A stretch of 64,000 bases of DNA from Thermopolyspora flexuosa (GTDB taxonomy: Bacteria; Actinomycetota; Actinomycetes; Streptosporangiales; Streptosporangiaceae), in contig NZ_VFPQ01000001.1 in NCBI RefSeq assembly GCF_006716785.1, positions 1,178,001 to 1,242,000 of the forward strand. The letters are read 5' to 3'. The notes below the pieces were generated by a model, which was given only the letters and a program-made list of their open reading frames with translations, made no database searches and had not been told where the DNA came from. Positions 18,026 through 26,687 of this stretch are shown piece after piece. The first letter of the stretch is position 1; every line of letters starts with the position of its first letter. The translations under genes were made by a program, and so were the position numbers.

Positions 18026-19252
18026 ATGAACGCGAGTCCGCCGCTTCCCACTCCCGAAGGCGTGCAGACCGCCGAACAACTGCTGGAACGGCTCGCCGAG
18101 CTCCGCGCCTGGGCGGGGCAACCGTCGCTGCGCACCCTGCGCCGCCTCGCCGGTACCACCACCTCGCCGTCCGGCGACGTCGTCGACGCGCTGCCGGCCA
18201 GCACGACGTCGTACGTTCTCAACGGGCGCGGCCTGCCGCGCCCGCCGCGCCTGGAGTTCGTCGAGGCGTTCGTCACGGCCTGCCTGCTCGCCTGCGATCA
18301 CCCGAAGCAGGAGATCCCGGCCATCGTGGAGCGCTGGCGCGCCTGCTGGCGTGCCCTCGCCCTGGCGCAGGAGGGCGCGGCGACCTCGGAAGGGGCCGTG
18401 CCACGGGCGGCGCCCGCCCCGGCCTCGCCGGGCATGACGGCTTCCGGCACGGCCGTGCCCGCGCCGCTCGGCGCGTCCGGGCCAGGGCCGGCGCCGGACG
18501 TGGCGCCGACGATCCCCGCGTCCACGCCCGCCGCGGCCGTGACCTTCGCGGAGGGCCCGCCGCGACCGGGACACGTCGCCCCGGGCGTGGTGCCGTCCGC
18601 GGCTCCCGGGCCGCCGGTCCTCGCGCCTCCGGACGACGCGGAACCGGCCGCGCGGCCGCAGACACCCCCCGGGCACGGGCGGCGGACGCGGTGGCGGGGC
18701 GACCGGCGGGTACCGCTGACGGCCGCCGTCGGCCTGGCGGTGGCCGCGGCCCTCGTCGGCGTGGCGGGCACGCTCCTGGTGGTGGGGAACGGCGAGCAAC
18801 CGGCCGGGCCGTCCCCCGGACTCGAGGTGGCCGCGTCCCCGGGACTCGACCCGGCAGGCCCCGCCGGACCGATGCGCGTGGTCAAGCGGGGCGTCGTCAC
18901 GGGCATGCGGGACGTGGAGGGGTTCGACGCCGACCGCGGCATGGTCCTGCGGCAGAACAGCCGGGGCATCGACGTGAGCGGCTGGAGCTCGGGCAACCAC
19001 CTGGTGGCCAAGTCGCAGGCGGTGGTCATGCCGCTGCGCGAGACGGGCGCCGAGGACCACCGCCGCTGCACGCGGCGGCCCGCCGCGGCCAAGACCCAGC
19101 AGATCAAGGGCCTGCACGCGTGGCCCCCGGGCCACGCCATCTGCATCTGGACCGCCGAGGGCAACCTCGCCCTGCTCACCCTGGAACGCACCCCCTCACC
19201 GGCCGACCCGGTGCTCGCGTTCCGCTACGTGGTGTGGCGGCCGGGCGACTGA
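18026..19252 (+). CDS. membrane-anchored protein with N-terminal helical, possibly HTH, domain
   Basis: The 408-residue protein starts with a helical domain of about 105 residues (ELRAWAGQPSLRTLRRLAG, STTSYVLNGRGLPRPP) like the short helix-turn-helix modules found in many actinobacterial regulators. A long Pro/Ala/Gly-rich disordered linker (about residues 115-225) follows, then one hydrophobic helix (about residues 235-257). The C-terminal domain of about 150 residues should lie outside the cell and includes NSRGIDVSGWSSGNH and Cys residues in HRRCTRR and AICIW. This order suggests a one-piece membrane sensor or effector, but no function is known. ATG 18026 follows GAGAGGGCG. Confidence 0.75.
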   Translation: MNASPPLPTPEGVQTAEQLLERLAELRAWAGQPSLRTLRRLAGTTTSPSGDVVDALPASTTSYVLNGRGLPRPPRLEFVEAFVTACLLACDHPKQEIPAIVERWRACWRALALAQEGAATSEGAVPRAAPAPASPGMTASGTAVPAPLGASGPGPAPDVAPTIPASTPAAAVTFAEGPPRPGHVAPGVVPSAAPGPPVLAPPDDAEPAARPQTPPGHGRRTRWRGDRRVPLTAAVGLAVAAALVGVAGTLLVVGNGEQPAGPSPGLEVAASPGLDPAGPAGPMRVVKRGVVTGMRDVEGFDADRGMVLRQNSRGIDVSGWSSGNHLVAKSQAVVMPLRETGAEDHRRCTRRPAAAKTQQIKGLHAWPPGHAICIWTAEGNLALLTLERTPSPADPVLAFRYVVWRPGD

Positions 19253-19260
19253 GAAACGGC

Positions 19261-19289
19261 GCCGGGCCGCCCGGTCCGGGCGGCCCGGC
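19261..19289. terminator. bidirectional hairpin terminator
   Basis: A perfect 13-bp stem (GCCGGGCCGCCCG at 19261-19273 against 19277-19289) has a three-base loop. It sits between convergent genes ending at 19252 and 19327. Confidence 0.7.
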
Positions 19290-19326
19290 GGTCTCACGCG
19301 ACCTGCGGCGGGTACCGGTGAGGGCG

Positions 19327-20838
19327 TCAGGCGTCGCAGAAGTCCCGCCAGGCGGCCTTGCCGGCCGGGTCGCGCAGGCGGTAGTCGTCGCCGCTCTTCG
19401 TCCTCCAGTCGTGGTCGAAGTAGGCGACGTACAGCGCGCCCTTCTGGGTGAGGTACCGGGTGAGATCGCGCAGCCACTGGGCGCGGCCGGTGCCGTCGTC
19501 GCCCTTGATGACGGTGCTGCCGGTCTCCGCGACCGCGAACGCCAGGCCCTGGCGGCCGATCTCCGCGACGATCCCGTCGAACAGCTGGGCGGGCGGGGTG
19601 TACTTCGGCTGCTTCGCGTTGCGGCCCTGGTTGTACACGTCGACCGCCACCACGTCGACGTACGACCTGCCGGGCAGGTAGTCCGTCCAGGTACGGCCCG
19701 AGCGCGCGTTGAACGACCAGCCCATCAGCGTGAGGGTCGCCTTGAGCCGCGGGTTGCCCACCTCGTCGGCGATCTTCGCGATGTGCTCGAAGGCGGCCCG
19801 GAACTGCGCCGCGGTGAACTCGCCCTTCTCAATGTTGTCCTCGGGCTCGTGGTGGTACGTCCAGTAGGTCACCCGGTCCCGGGGCGCGTCGGCGAACCAC
19901 TGGCGCAGCTTGGCGTCGTACGCCTTCTGCAGCACCTGGGACGGGTTCATCTTGAACGACACGTGCACCGGCCTGCCGCCCACGTCGAGCATGCGGGCCC
20001 AGGGCTTGGGCTCGCCCGGGTTGAAGAGCCGGATGAGCTCGAGGCCGCCGTAGTAGCCGTCGACGCGGGCGAGCGCCTCGCGCATCGTCTCGCCCTCGGA
20101 CTCGGTGGCGAACGACGCGCCGCACAGCGTTCCCGCCGCCGTTTCCCCCGACGTCCCTCCGGAGGCGCCCGCCGACCCGCCCGTGGCGCCGGTGCCGCCC
20201 GTCCCGTCGCCGGGGTCCGCGTACTCCACGGTCAGGCGCGGGCCGCGGTCACCGGCCTCGGTGGAGTGGAAGACGGCAGGGCGCCCGCCCGTGCTGCGCA
20301 CGGCGAACGCGTACGTGCCCGGGCCGGTGACCGACGCGGTCACGTCGAACGCCACGACGCCCGAGGCGCTCTGGGCGACCGGCTTCCCGGCGAGCCCGCC
20401 GAGCGACGGCCGGTCGGCGTAGGTGGTGGACTCGCTCCACGACCCGGACACCCGCCGCACCTCCAGCCCGCCCGGCTTCGCCGAGCCCCGCGTGCGCAGC
20501 TCCAGCACCACACGCCTGGGCGTGCGGCCGCCCGCGTCCGGAACGGTGAACCGCAACAGGATCTCGCTGTACCGGTCGGCGCGGCGGGCGGCGACCAGGC
20601 TGGTCGCCTCGCCGTAGGCCCGGCCGGGCCGCTCGCGCACCACGTAGGTGTCCGCGTCGGCGCGTACCAGGGTGGGCGCGAGGGCCGCCGAGGAGAGGGA
20701 CGCCGCGCCCTTGCCGGTGCCCGCGGCCATGGCCGCGGGTCCCGTCGCCAGCGCGGTGGCCAGGGTGAGTCCGATCGCCGCCAGATGCCGGCCTCCGGAT
20801 GGCCGCCGGCCTGATCCGGCCACGAACGATATGCGCAT
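19327..20838 (-). CDS. secreted GH26-like glycoside hydrolase with DNRLRE/CBM96-like module
   Basis: This 503-residue protein has a signal peptide (about residues 1-39, ending GPAAMA-A). A beta-rich DNRLRE/CBM96-like module follows, with DADTYVVRERPGRAYG and ILLRFTVPDAG (about residues 55-205). A Gly/Ser/Thr linker leads to a TIM-barrel-like catalytic domain. The candidate acid/base is the Glu in YHHEPEDN and the candidate nucleophile is the Glu in AVAETGST, the arrangement seen in GH26-like enzymes. The target is probably a plant or microbial polysaccharide, by inference only. ATG 20838 has GAGGAG nine bases upstream; a longer start is Arg-rich and lacks such a site. Confidence 0.72.
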   Translation of the reverse strand: MRISFVAGSGRRPSGGRHLAAIGLTLATALATGPAAMAAGTGKGAASLSSAALAPTLVRADADTYVVRERPGRAYGEATSLVAARRADRYSEILLRFTVPDAGGRTPRRVVLELRTRGSAKPGGLEVRRVSGSWSESTTYADRPSLGGLAGKPVAQSASGVVAFDVTASVTGPGTYAFAVRSTGGRPAVFHSTEAGDRGPRLTVEYADPGDGTGGTGATGGSAGASGGTSGETAAGTLCGASFATESEGETMREALARVDGYYGGLELIRLFNPGEPKPWARMLDVGGRPVHVSFKMNPSQVLQKAYDAKLRQWFADAPRDRVTYWTYHHEPEDNIEKGEFTAAQFRAAFEHIAKIADEVGNPRLKATLTLMGWSFNARSGRTWTDYLPGRSYVDVVAVDVYNQGRNAKQPKYTPPAQLFDGIVAEIGRQGLAFAVAETGSTVIKGDDGTGRAQWLRDLTRYLTQKGALYVAYFDHDWRTKSGDDYRLRDPAGKAAWRDFCDA

Positions 20839-21170
20839 CGGTGGTGCTCCTCGACATGAGGCGGATACGACAGAGCCCACCTCACGCCATTCCGATCTTC
20901 GTTTTCGCGTTCGCACCGGAATTGGACGATATTGGCCGCCCTTGGAGGCGCTCGGACAATTTCGATGTTCCGCTCGGGCGTTTTGTGAGGTCTAGGCCGG
21001 TGTCCAACGGGAGCACCGCGCATTGAACACCGCGCGACATCTCGCGCCCGGCCGAAACCCGCTCCCCGGCAACCGTCCCGGCACGCCGGGGCGCACCGGG
21101 ACGCAGCGGACGGTACGGCGGGCGTCCGGTACGGCCCGCCGCCACGCCGCCGGCCACCGGGACGAGCCGG
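20839..21170. other. intergenic region, locally AT-rich
   Basis: No gene is supported in these 332 bases. Positions 20880-20990 are clearly less GC-rich than the flanks (for example ATCTTCGTTTTCGCG), as expected for the promoter of the secreted hydrolase on the minus strand. The right half lies downstream of the FadR-type regulator gene, and no strong hairpin was found there. Confidence 0.4.
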
Positions 21171-21950
21171 TCAGCTCACGTTCTCGTCGGGATCGTCGAG
21201 CGGGCAGGCCCCGTGCGGCGCGGTGCTCGACGGGGAGTCGCCGAACAGCTCGGGGTAGGCGTGCACGAGGTGGTCGGCGACCGCCCGGCCCGCCTCCGCC
21301 GCGTCGCCCGCCTTGATCGCCTCGAAGATGCGGCGGTGGTCGCGCCGCAGGATCGTGGTGTCGCCGAGCCGTACGATCGCGTCCACCGCGTACCGGCGGA
21401 CCGAGTCGCGCAGCGCCTGCATCACCGCGACGAGCAGGCGGTTGCCGGAGGCCTGGACGATCGCCAGGTGGAAGGCGGTGTCGTCCTCCACGAACTCCTC
21501 GGGCGGCAGGCCGGGGCGGTCCATGCGCTCCAGCGCCCGCTCCATCGCCGCCAGCTCGGCGGCGTGCCGGTCGACGTGCCGGGCCGCGTGCTCGGCCGAC
21601 CAGCGCTCCACCATGAGGCGGGTGTCGATGATGTCGCGCATGGTCAGGCTCGACAGCCGCAGGTGGAGGCGGAGCAGGTCGGTGAGCGCGTCGCCGGGGC
21701 GCGCGGTGAGCACCGCGCCCGCGTCCGGGCCGCGCCCCACGGCCGAGGAGACCACGCCCAGCGCATCCAGCACCCGCAGCGCCTCCCGCACCGAGGCACG
21801 GCTCACCTGGAGCTGCTCGGCGAGCCGGCGTTCCCCGGGCAGCCGGTCGCCGGGCGCGAGACCGTCGGCCTCGATGCGCTCCTCGATCTGGGCGAGCACC
21901 TCCTCGAAGGTGCGGGTGCGCCGGACCGGTCGCCACCCGTCCTCGCTCAC
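21171..21950 (-). CDS. FadR/GntR-family regulator of lut operon (LutR-like)
   Basis: This 259-residue regulator has an N-terminal winged helix (LAPGDRLPGERRLAEQLQVS, then RASVREALRVL) and a C-terminal FCD ligand domain (DTRLMVERWSAEHAARH, EEFVEDDTAFHLAIVQASGN, HRRIFEAIKAGD). The family commonly senses lactate or similar carboxylates. It is divergent from lutABC, and two palindromic sites lie between them, so it is probably the lut repressor. GTG 21950 is chosen because AAGGAG lies eight to nine bases upstream; a start at 22004 would run through the operator. Confidence 0.88.
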   Translation of the reverse strand: MSEDGWRPVRRTRTFEEVLAQIEERIEADGLAPGDRLPGERRLAEQLQVSRASVREALRVLDALGVVSSAVGRGPDAGAVLTARPGDALTDLLRLHLRLSSLTMRDIIDTRLMVERWSAEHAARHVDRHAAELAAMERALERMDRPGLPPEEFVEDDTAFHLAIVQASGNRLLVAVMQALRDSVRRYAVDAIVRLGDTTILRRDHRRIFEAIKAGDAAEAGRAVADHLVHAYPELFGDSPSSTAPHGACPLDDPDENVS

Positions 21951-21977
21951 GTGGGCCTCTCCTTCGGGGTGAAAGCC

Positions 21978-22007
21978 TTGACCTCGGGGGTATGGTCTGA
22001 CCATATT
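21978..22007 (+). promoter_or_regulatory. candidate lutA promoter
   Basis: TTGACC at 21978-21983 and CATATT at 22002-22007 are 18 bases apart and face lutA. The -10 part lies inside the first operator palindrome, so repressor binding would block it. Assignment is by eye. Confidence 0.5.
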
Positions 22008-22019
22008 GTGGTCTGACCA
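21993..22019. promoter_or_regulatory. two tandem FadR-type operator palindromes
   Basis: TGGTCTGACCA occurs at 21993-22003 and again at 22009-22019, 16 bases centre to centre, each a perfect dyad around the central T. Both are followed by TAT. The pattern TGGTNNNACCA is typical of FadR-family operators. The sites lie between the regulator and lutA. Confidence 0.8.
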
Positions 22020-22038
22020 TATTCGGAAAGGCTACCCC

Positions 22039-22821
22039 GTGCGCGTCGCCCTCTTCATCACCTGCGTGAACGACACGCTCTTCCCGGAGACCGGCAAGGC
22101 GGTCGTCACCCTGCTGCGCCGGCTCGGCTGCGAGGTCGAGTTCCCCCGGGCACAGACCTGCTGCGGCCAGATGCACCTCAACACCGGCTATCCCCGGGAG
22201 AGCCTGCGGCTGGCCCGGCACTTCGTCGACGTCTTCTCCGGGTACGACGCCGTCGTGACGCCCTCGGGCTCGTGCGCGGCGATGGTGCGCGAGCAGTACC
22301 CGAAGCTCGCCCACAGCCCTCACTTCGCCGCCCCGGCCGGGGCGCGGCGGCTCGTCCCGACCCGGGCCGGCCGGGAGTTCGCCGCCGCCGTCGACGAGGT
22401 GACGCCCCGGGTGTACGACCTGTCCGAGTTCCTCATCGACGTGCTCGAGGTCGAGGACGTGGGGGCGTACTTCCCGCACAGGGTGACCTACCACCCCACC
22501 TGCCACTCGCTGCGCGGGCTGCGGCTGGGGGACCGGCCGCTCCGGCTGCTGCGCGCGGTCCGCGGGCTCGAGCTCGTCGACCTGCCCGGCGCGGAGGAGT
22601 GCTGCGGCTTCGGCGGCACCTTCGCGGTGAAGAACCCGGCGATGTCCGCGGCGATGGGCACCGACAAGGTGCGCAACGTGCTCGACACCGGCGCGGAGGT
22701 GCTGTGCGCCGCCGACAACTCCTGCCTGATGCACATCGGCGGCACGCTCCGGCGGCAGCGCGGCGGGGTGCGGGTGATGCACCTCGCCGAGATCCTCGCC
22801 CAGACCGAGGGGAGGGCCTGA
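22039..22821 (+). CDS. lutA: lactate utilization protein A, Fe-S oxidoreductase subunit
   Basis: This 260-residue protein has two CCG motifs of heterodisulfide-reductase-type subunits: AQTCCGQMHLN near residue 40 and EECCGFGGTF near residue 190. LutABC oxidises L-lactate to pyruvate. GTG 22039 follows GGAAAGG, and lutB starts at its stop (TGATG). The gene is controlled from the operator region just upstream. Confidence 0.92.
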   Translation: MRVALFITCVNDTLFPETGKAVVTLLRRLGCEVEFPRAQTCCGQMHLNTGYPRESLRLARHFVDVFSGYDAVVTPSGSCAAMVREQYPKLAHSPHFAAPAGARRLVPTRAGREFAAAVDEVTPRVYDLSEFLIDVLEVEDVGAYFPHRVTYHPTCHSLRGLRLGDRPLRLLRAVRGLELVDLPGAEECCGFGGTFAVKNPAMSAAMGTDKVRNVLDTGAEVLCAADNSCLMHIGGTLRRQRGGVRVMHLAEILAQTEGRA

Positions 22822-24272
22822 TGGGCGCACCGAAGGCGAGCACCGGGCGGGGCCACGTCGTCGACCTCGGCATGCCGGCGTTCCCGCGCAGCTCGGCGCG
22901 CGCGGCCGCCGACTCCCAGCTCCGCTTCAACCTGCGCAAGGCGACGCACACGATCCGGGGCAAGCGCGCGAACGTCGTCGCCGAGCTGCCCGACTGGCTG
23001 GAGCTGCGCGCCGCGGGCAAGGCGATCAAGGACCACACGCTGCGCAACCTCGACCGCTACCTGATCCAGCTGGAGCGGGCGGTCACCGAGGCCGGCGGCC
23101 ACGTGCACTGGGCCGCGGACGCGGACGAGGCGAACCGCATCGTCACCGACCTGGTGAAGGCGACCGGCGAGACCTCGGTGGTGAAGGTCAAGTCGATGGC
23201 CACCCAGGAGATCGGGCTCAACGAGGCGCTGCACGAGGCGGGCATCACCGCGTACGAGACCGACCTCGCCGAGCTCATCGTCCAGCTCGGCGACGACCGG
23301 CCCTCGCACATCCTCGTCCCGGCGATCCACCGCAACCGCGCCGAGATCCGCGAGATCTTCCTCGACCACATGGGGGAGTGGGGCCGGCCCGCGCCCGACG
23401 GCCTCGGCGACGACCCGCGCGCCCTCGCCGAGGCCGCCCGGCTGCACCTGCGCGAACGCTTCCTCACCACCAAGGTGGCGATCTCCGGGGCGAACTTCAT
23501 GGTCGCCGAGACCGGCACCCTGGTCGTGCTGGAGTCCGAGGGCAACGGGCGCATGTGCCTCACCCTGCCGGAGACGCTGATCAGCGTCGTCGGCATCGAG
23601 AAGGTCGTGCCGACCTGGCGGGACCTGGAGGTGTTCCTCCAGCTGCTGCCGCGGTCCTCGACCGGGGAGCGGATGAACCCCTACACCTCCACCTGGACCG
23701 GGGTCACCCCCGGCGACGGGCCGCGCGAGTTCCACCTCGTGCTGCTCGACAACGGCCGCACCGACGTGCTCGCCGACGAGGTGGGCCGCCAGGCGCTGCG
23801 CTGCATCCGCTGCTCGGCATGCCTCAACGTGTGCCCGGTGTACGAGCGGGCGGGCGGCCACGCGTACGGCTCGGTCTACCCCGGGCCGATCGGCGCGATC
23901 CTCACCCCGCAGCTGCGCGGCATGGACACGCCGCTCGACGCCTCGCTGCCGTACGCCTCCTCGCTCTGCGGTGCCTGCTACGACGTGTGCCCGGTGGCGA
24001 TCGACATCCCCACGGTCCTCGTCCACCTGCGGGCGCGGGCGCCGCACGAACCCGCCGAGCGGGCGGTGATGCGGGCCGCGTCCTGGCTGCTCGCCCGGGC
24101 GAACCGGTTCGGCGCGGTGCAGCGGCTGGCCTCCCGGCTGCGCCGCCTGATCCCCCGGCGGGCCCCTGGACCCGGGCCGCTCGCCGCCTGGACCGACACC
24201 CGCGACATCCCGCCGATCCCCGCCGAGCCGTTCCGCGACTGGTGGGACCGAACCGAAGGAGGTGCCCGGTGA
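22821..24272 (+). CDS. lutB: lactate utilization protein B, iron-sulfur subunit
   Basis: This 483-residue protein has the LUD domain typical of LutB (about residues 60-300: VVKVKSMATQEIGLNEALHE, MVAETGTLVVLESEGNGRM). It then carries two four-cysteine iron-sulfur motifs, CIRCSACLNVCPVY and CGACYDVCPV. It receives electrons during lactate oxidation in the LutABC complex. ATG 22821 shares a base with the lutA stop and has GGGGAGGG upstream. The C-terminus is Arg/Pro-rich. Confidence 0.93.
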   Translation: MGAPKASTGRGHVVDLGMPAFPRSSARAAADSQLRFNLRKATHTIRGKRANVVAELPDWLELRAAGKAIKDHTLRNLDRYLIQLERAVTEAGGHVHWAADADEANRIVTDLVKATGETSVVKVKSMATQEIGLNEALHEAGITAYETDLAELIVQLGDDRPSHILVPAIHRNRAEIREIFLDHMGEWGRPAPDGLGDDPRALAEAARLHLRERFLTTKVAISGANFMVAETGTLVVLESEGNGRMCLTLPETLISVVGIEKVVPTWRDLEVFLQLLPRSSTGERMNPYTSTWTGVTPGDGPREFHLVLLDNGRTDVLADEVGRQALRCIRCSACLNVCPVYERAGGHAYGSVYPGPIGAILTPQLRGMDTPLDASLPYASSLCGACYDVCPVAIDIPTVLVHLRARAPHEPAERAVMRAASWLLARANRFGAVQRLASRLRRLIPRRAPGPGPLAAWTDTRDIPPIPAEPFRDWWDRTEGGAR

Positions 24273-24907
24273 CCCCGGCCACGGGCTCGCGTGAGCGCAT
24301 CCTCGCCCGAATCCGCGCCGCGGTGGCGGTCGCGCCCGAGCAGCGGATCCGCCGCGCCTACCGCACCGGCGCGCGCATGCCGCGCGAGACCCTGATCGAG
24401 CTGTTCGCCGAGCGGGTCCGGGACTACCGGGCGATCGTGCACACGGTCGCCGCGGACGACGTGCCCGGCACGGTCGCCGACGCGCTCGCCAGGCGCGGGG
24501 TGCGGCGGCTCGTCGTGCCCGCCGGGCTGCCCGGCACCTGGCTGGCGCGGGCCGACGCCGAGGTCGAACGGCTCGCCGACGACCCGCCGCTGTCCGCGGC
24601 CGAGCTCGACCGGACCGACGGGGTGATCAGCGCGTGCGCGGTCGCGATCGCCGAGACCGGCACGATCGTGCTCGACGCCGGGCCGGGCCAGGGGCGCCGG
24701 GCGCTCACCCTCGTGCCCGACTACCACCTGTGCCTGGTGCGCGCCGAGCAGATCGTCCCCCGGGTGCCCGAGGCCGTCGCCCGGCTCGACCCGCGCCGCC
24801 CGCTCACCTGGATCAGCGGCCCCTCGGCGACCAGCGACATCGAGCTCAACCGGGTCGAGGGCGTGCACGGGCCGCGCACCCTCGAAGTCGTGATCATCAC
24901 GGACTGA
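24269..24907 (+). CDS. lutC: lactate utilization protein C
   Basis: This 212-residue protein has the LUD fold shared with LutB; the segment AIAETGTIVLDAGPGQGRRA is the family core, followed by VPDYHLCLVRAEQIV and SGPSATSDIELNRVEGVHGP. The LutC role in the lactate-oxidising complex is not fully defined. GTG 24269 overlaps the lutB stop as GTGA and has a perfect AAGGAGG at 24256-24262. It is the last gene of the operon, and a hairpin follows. Confidence 0.92.
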   Translation: MTPATGSRERILARIRAAVAVAPEQRIRRAYRTGARMPRETLIELFAERVRDYRAIVHTVAADDVPGTVADALARRGVRRLVVPAGLPGTWLARADAEVERLADDPPLSAAELDRTDGVISACAVAIAETGTIVLDAGPGQGRRALTLVPDYHLCLVRAEQIVPRVPEAVARLDPRRPLTWISGPSATSDIELNRVEGVHGPRTLEVVIITD

Positions 24908-25316
24908 TCCGCTCGGGGACGTCCGCCCCGGTCGGCGTCCCCGCAACCGGCACTGCGGCAGGGCGGGCGTGTGTCACCGGCCTCGCCGCCGTTGGCCGGG
25001 TACGGCCCGGCCTCGCCCACGCCGATCTCGTACGGCTTTCGCGCGATTCCTGCCGAGCCGTCGGCCGCCTGCGCCGATCAGAGGCATTCCGTGGCCGGGT
25101 TGTCGCCGAGGTGCCGGGCGGCACGTCGGCCGTTCGCGGCATGCCCGGGCCGCTCGACGCGAGCCGCCCGCGTCACGGGTGCGCCCGATCCGGGGCGATG
25201 GATTTCTTGTCGCCGTGACCACATCCTCGCCCGGGCGCGCGTCCGGTCGCCGGGCCGGGCGCCGGCCGTACCTCTCCTTATGGAAGGAGCGCGGCGGACG
25301 AGCCCTTTCGGTTGCG
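24908..25316. other. intergenic region after lutC
   Basis: No gene is supported in these 409 bases; the open frames present are Arg/Pro-rich shadows. The lut terminator hairpin is listed separately. Both flanking genes end here, since lutC and the DUF2795 gene converge. Confidence 0.5.
24914..24943 (+). terminator. hairpin terminator after lutABC
   Basis: An 8-bp perfect stem (CGGGGACG at 24914-24921 against 24936-24943) lies seven bases after the lutC stop. The inner loop can add CCG/CGG pairs past a one-base bulge. Confidence 0.55.
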
Positions 25317-25706
25317 CTAGCGCTTCTGCTCGGCCGCGCTCAGCGCGAGCGCGGTGGCGACCTCGCCGAGGTTGTGGAACTTCTCGTCGGGCAACGTGCG
25401 CACCGCCTGCAGCACCGGCTCCGGCGCGGCCTTGGTCACGGCGTGGGTGAGCAGGGCGCGGCGGTCGGCGGGGAACCGGGCGTCGCTCAGCCACTTGGCG
25501 AGGTTGGCGCGCCGTTCCACGTCCGCCGGGGTGATGCGGGGGCGCTGCGGCGCGGCGGGACGCCGGCCGGGAAGGGTGCCGTCGTCGACCGCGTCGGCGG
25601 GAGGCGCGGTCATCGGCTCGTCCCGCCGGACATCCTCGGCGGCCTCGGCGGCGTGCCGTGCGGACCGGGTCGTGCGCTCGCCCTGCTTCGGGCTCCCTCG
25701 CTCCAT
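25317..25706 (-). CDS. DUF2795 domain protein
   Basis: The 129-residue protein has a charged, disordered N-terminal half. The C-terminal DUF2795 domain is marked by LAKWLSDARFPADRRALLTH and VLQAVRTLPDEKFHNLGEVA. The family is small, actinobacterial and of unknown function. ATG 25706 has GGGAGGAGAAGGTC directly upstream, a strong ribosome site that decides the start. Confidence 0.8.
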   Translation of the reverse strand: MERGSPKQGERTTRSARHAAEAAEDVRRDEPMTAPPADAVDDGTLPGRRPAAPQRPRITPADVERRANLAKWLSDARFPADRRALLTHAVTKAAPEPVLQAVRTLPDEKFHNLGEVATALALSAAEQKR

Positions 25707-25881
25707 GACCTTCTCCTCCCGTTCACCCAAGGTGCGAATCAGGCCATTTGCCTCTCCGTACCCCTGGCGCCATCGGCAAACGTGGGGCCGTCCCGCGGGC
25801 GAGCCCGAGGTGGAGCACTTGGAAAGCACTTGAACGTCGGTTGAGTAGTTGATTACCATCAAACCCGACGAAGGGGGACGT

Positions 25882-26346
25882 ATGTGGTCCGGTAACGACC
25901 TCAGCGCGGAACAGGCCTTCGGCGAGATCAGGCGCGTCGACCGGCAGGTGCGGCGGTCGTCGCGGCCCACCGCGGTGTGGTGGCTGGCGTGCGGGATCGC
26001 CACGGCCGTCTACTGGTCGGTCATGCACTTCGGCCGCGAGCCGTACGACACGCTCGCGGTCGTGGGATGGGTGGTGTTCTCCACCGCGTCCGCCTTCTAC
26101 GTCTGCCGGCGGGGCGCATACGAACGCAGGCTGTACCGGCTGGCGCGCGTCGTGATGGCCGTGTTCCTGGCGGCCACCCTCTTCAACGTGCTGGTGACCC
26201 CGTACGTGCGGGAGAACGACGGGATCTGGCCGGTCGTCGTCGGCGTCGTCGGCATCCTCGTCGCGGCCATCCCGCCGCTGTACGGCGGCTGGCGCGGGCT
26301 GAAGGCGCTGCGCGACCTGGACCGGGAGGAGCCGGCGATCCAGTGA
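25882..26346 (+). CDS. small integral membrane protein in ABC operon
   Basis: This 154-residue protein begins with a charged helix (AFGEIRRVDRQVRRSSR) and then has about four hydrophobic segments (AVWWLACGIATAVYWSVM, LAVVGWVVFSTASAFYV, VVMAVFLAATLFNVLV, WPVVVGVVGILVAAIPPLY). No family was recognised. ATG 25882 follows AAGGGGGACGT. Its TGA overlaps the next regulator's GTG, so it belongs to the regulator-exporter operon. Confidence 0.75.
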   Translation: MWSGNDLSAEQAFGEIRRVDRQVRRSSRPTAVWWLACGIATAVYWSVMHFGREPYDTLAVVGWVVFSTASAFYVCRRGAYERRLYRLARVVMAVFLAATLFNVLVTPYVRENDGIWPVVVGVVGILVAAIPPLYGGWRGLKALRDLDREEPAIQ

Positions 26347-26687
26347 CCGCGACCACCGGAAGCGGCCATCATCCCCGGCACAAGCTCGACGAGATCATCC
26401 ACGCCCCGGTACGCCTCTCCATCGTCGCGGCCCTGGCGGCGGCCGAGAAGGCCGAGTTCCGCTTCCTGCGCGACACGATCGAGGTGAGCGACTCGCTGCT
26501 GTCGAAGCACATCGCCACTCTCGAGGAGGCCGGCTACGTGCGGGTGCAGAAGGGGTTCGTCGGCAAGCGCGCCCGTACCTGGCTCTCCCTCACCGAGCGA
26601 GGGCGCAAGGCGTTCGCCGAGTACGTGTCCGTGTTGCAGGAGATCGTGACAAAACCAACGAAAGGTGCGGTGGATGCTCCGCATTGA
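26343..26687 (+). CDS. winged-helix transcriptional regulator (HTH_34-like)
   Basis: This 114-residue protein is a single winged-helix domain: HAPVRLSIVAALAAAEKAEF, DSLLSKHIATLEEAGYV and RARTWLSLTERGRKAF. It is probably a DNA-binding regulator of the exporter genes that follow. GTG 26343 overlaps the upstream stop (GTGA), and its own stop lies 14 bases inside the ABC ATPase gene. Effector and operator are unknown. Confidence 0.85.
   Translation: MTATTGSGHHPRHKLDEIIHAPVRLSIVAALAAAEKAEFRFLRDTIEVSDSLLSKHIATLEEAGYVRVQKGFVGKRARTWLSLTERGRKAFAEYVSVLQEIVTKPTKGAVDAPH

Noticed and set aside
17935-20814. 959-residue plus-strand frame
   Set aside because: It covers the sensor gene in another frame and the reverse of the hydrolase gene; composition is that of a shadow.
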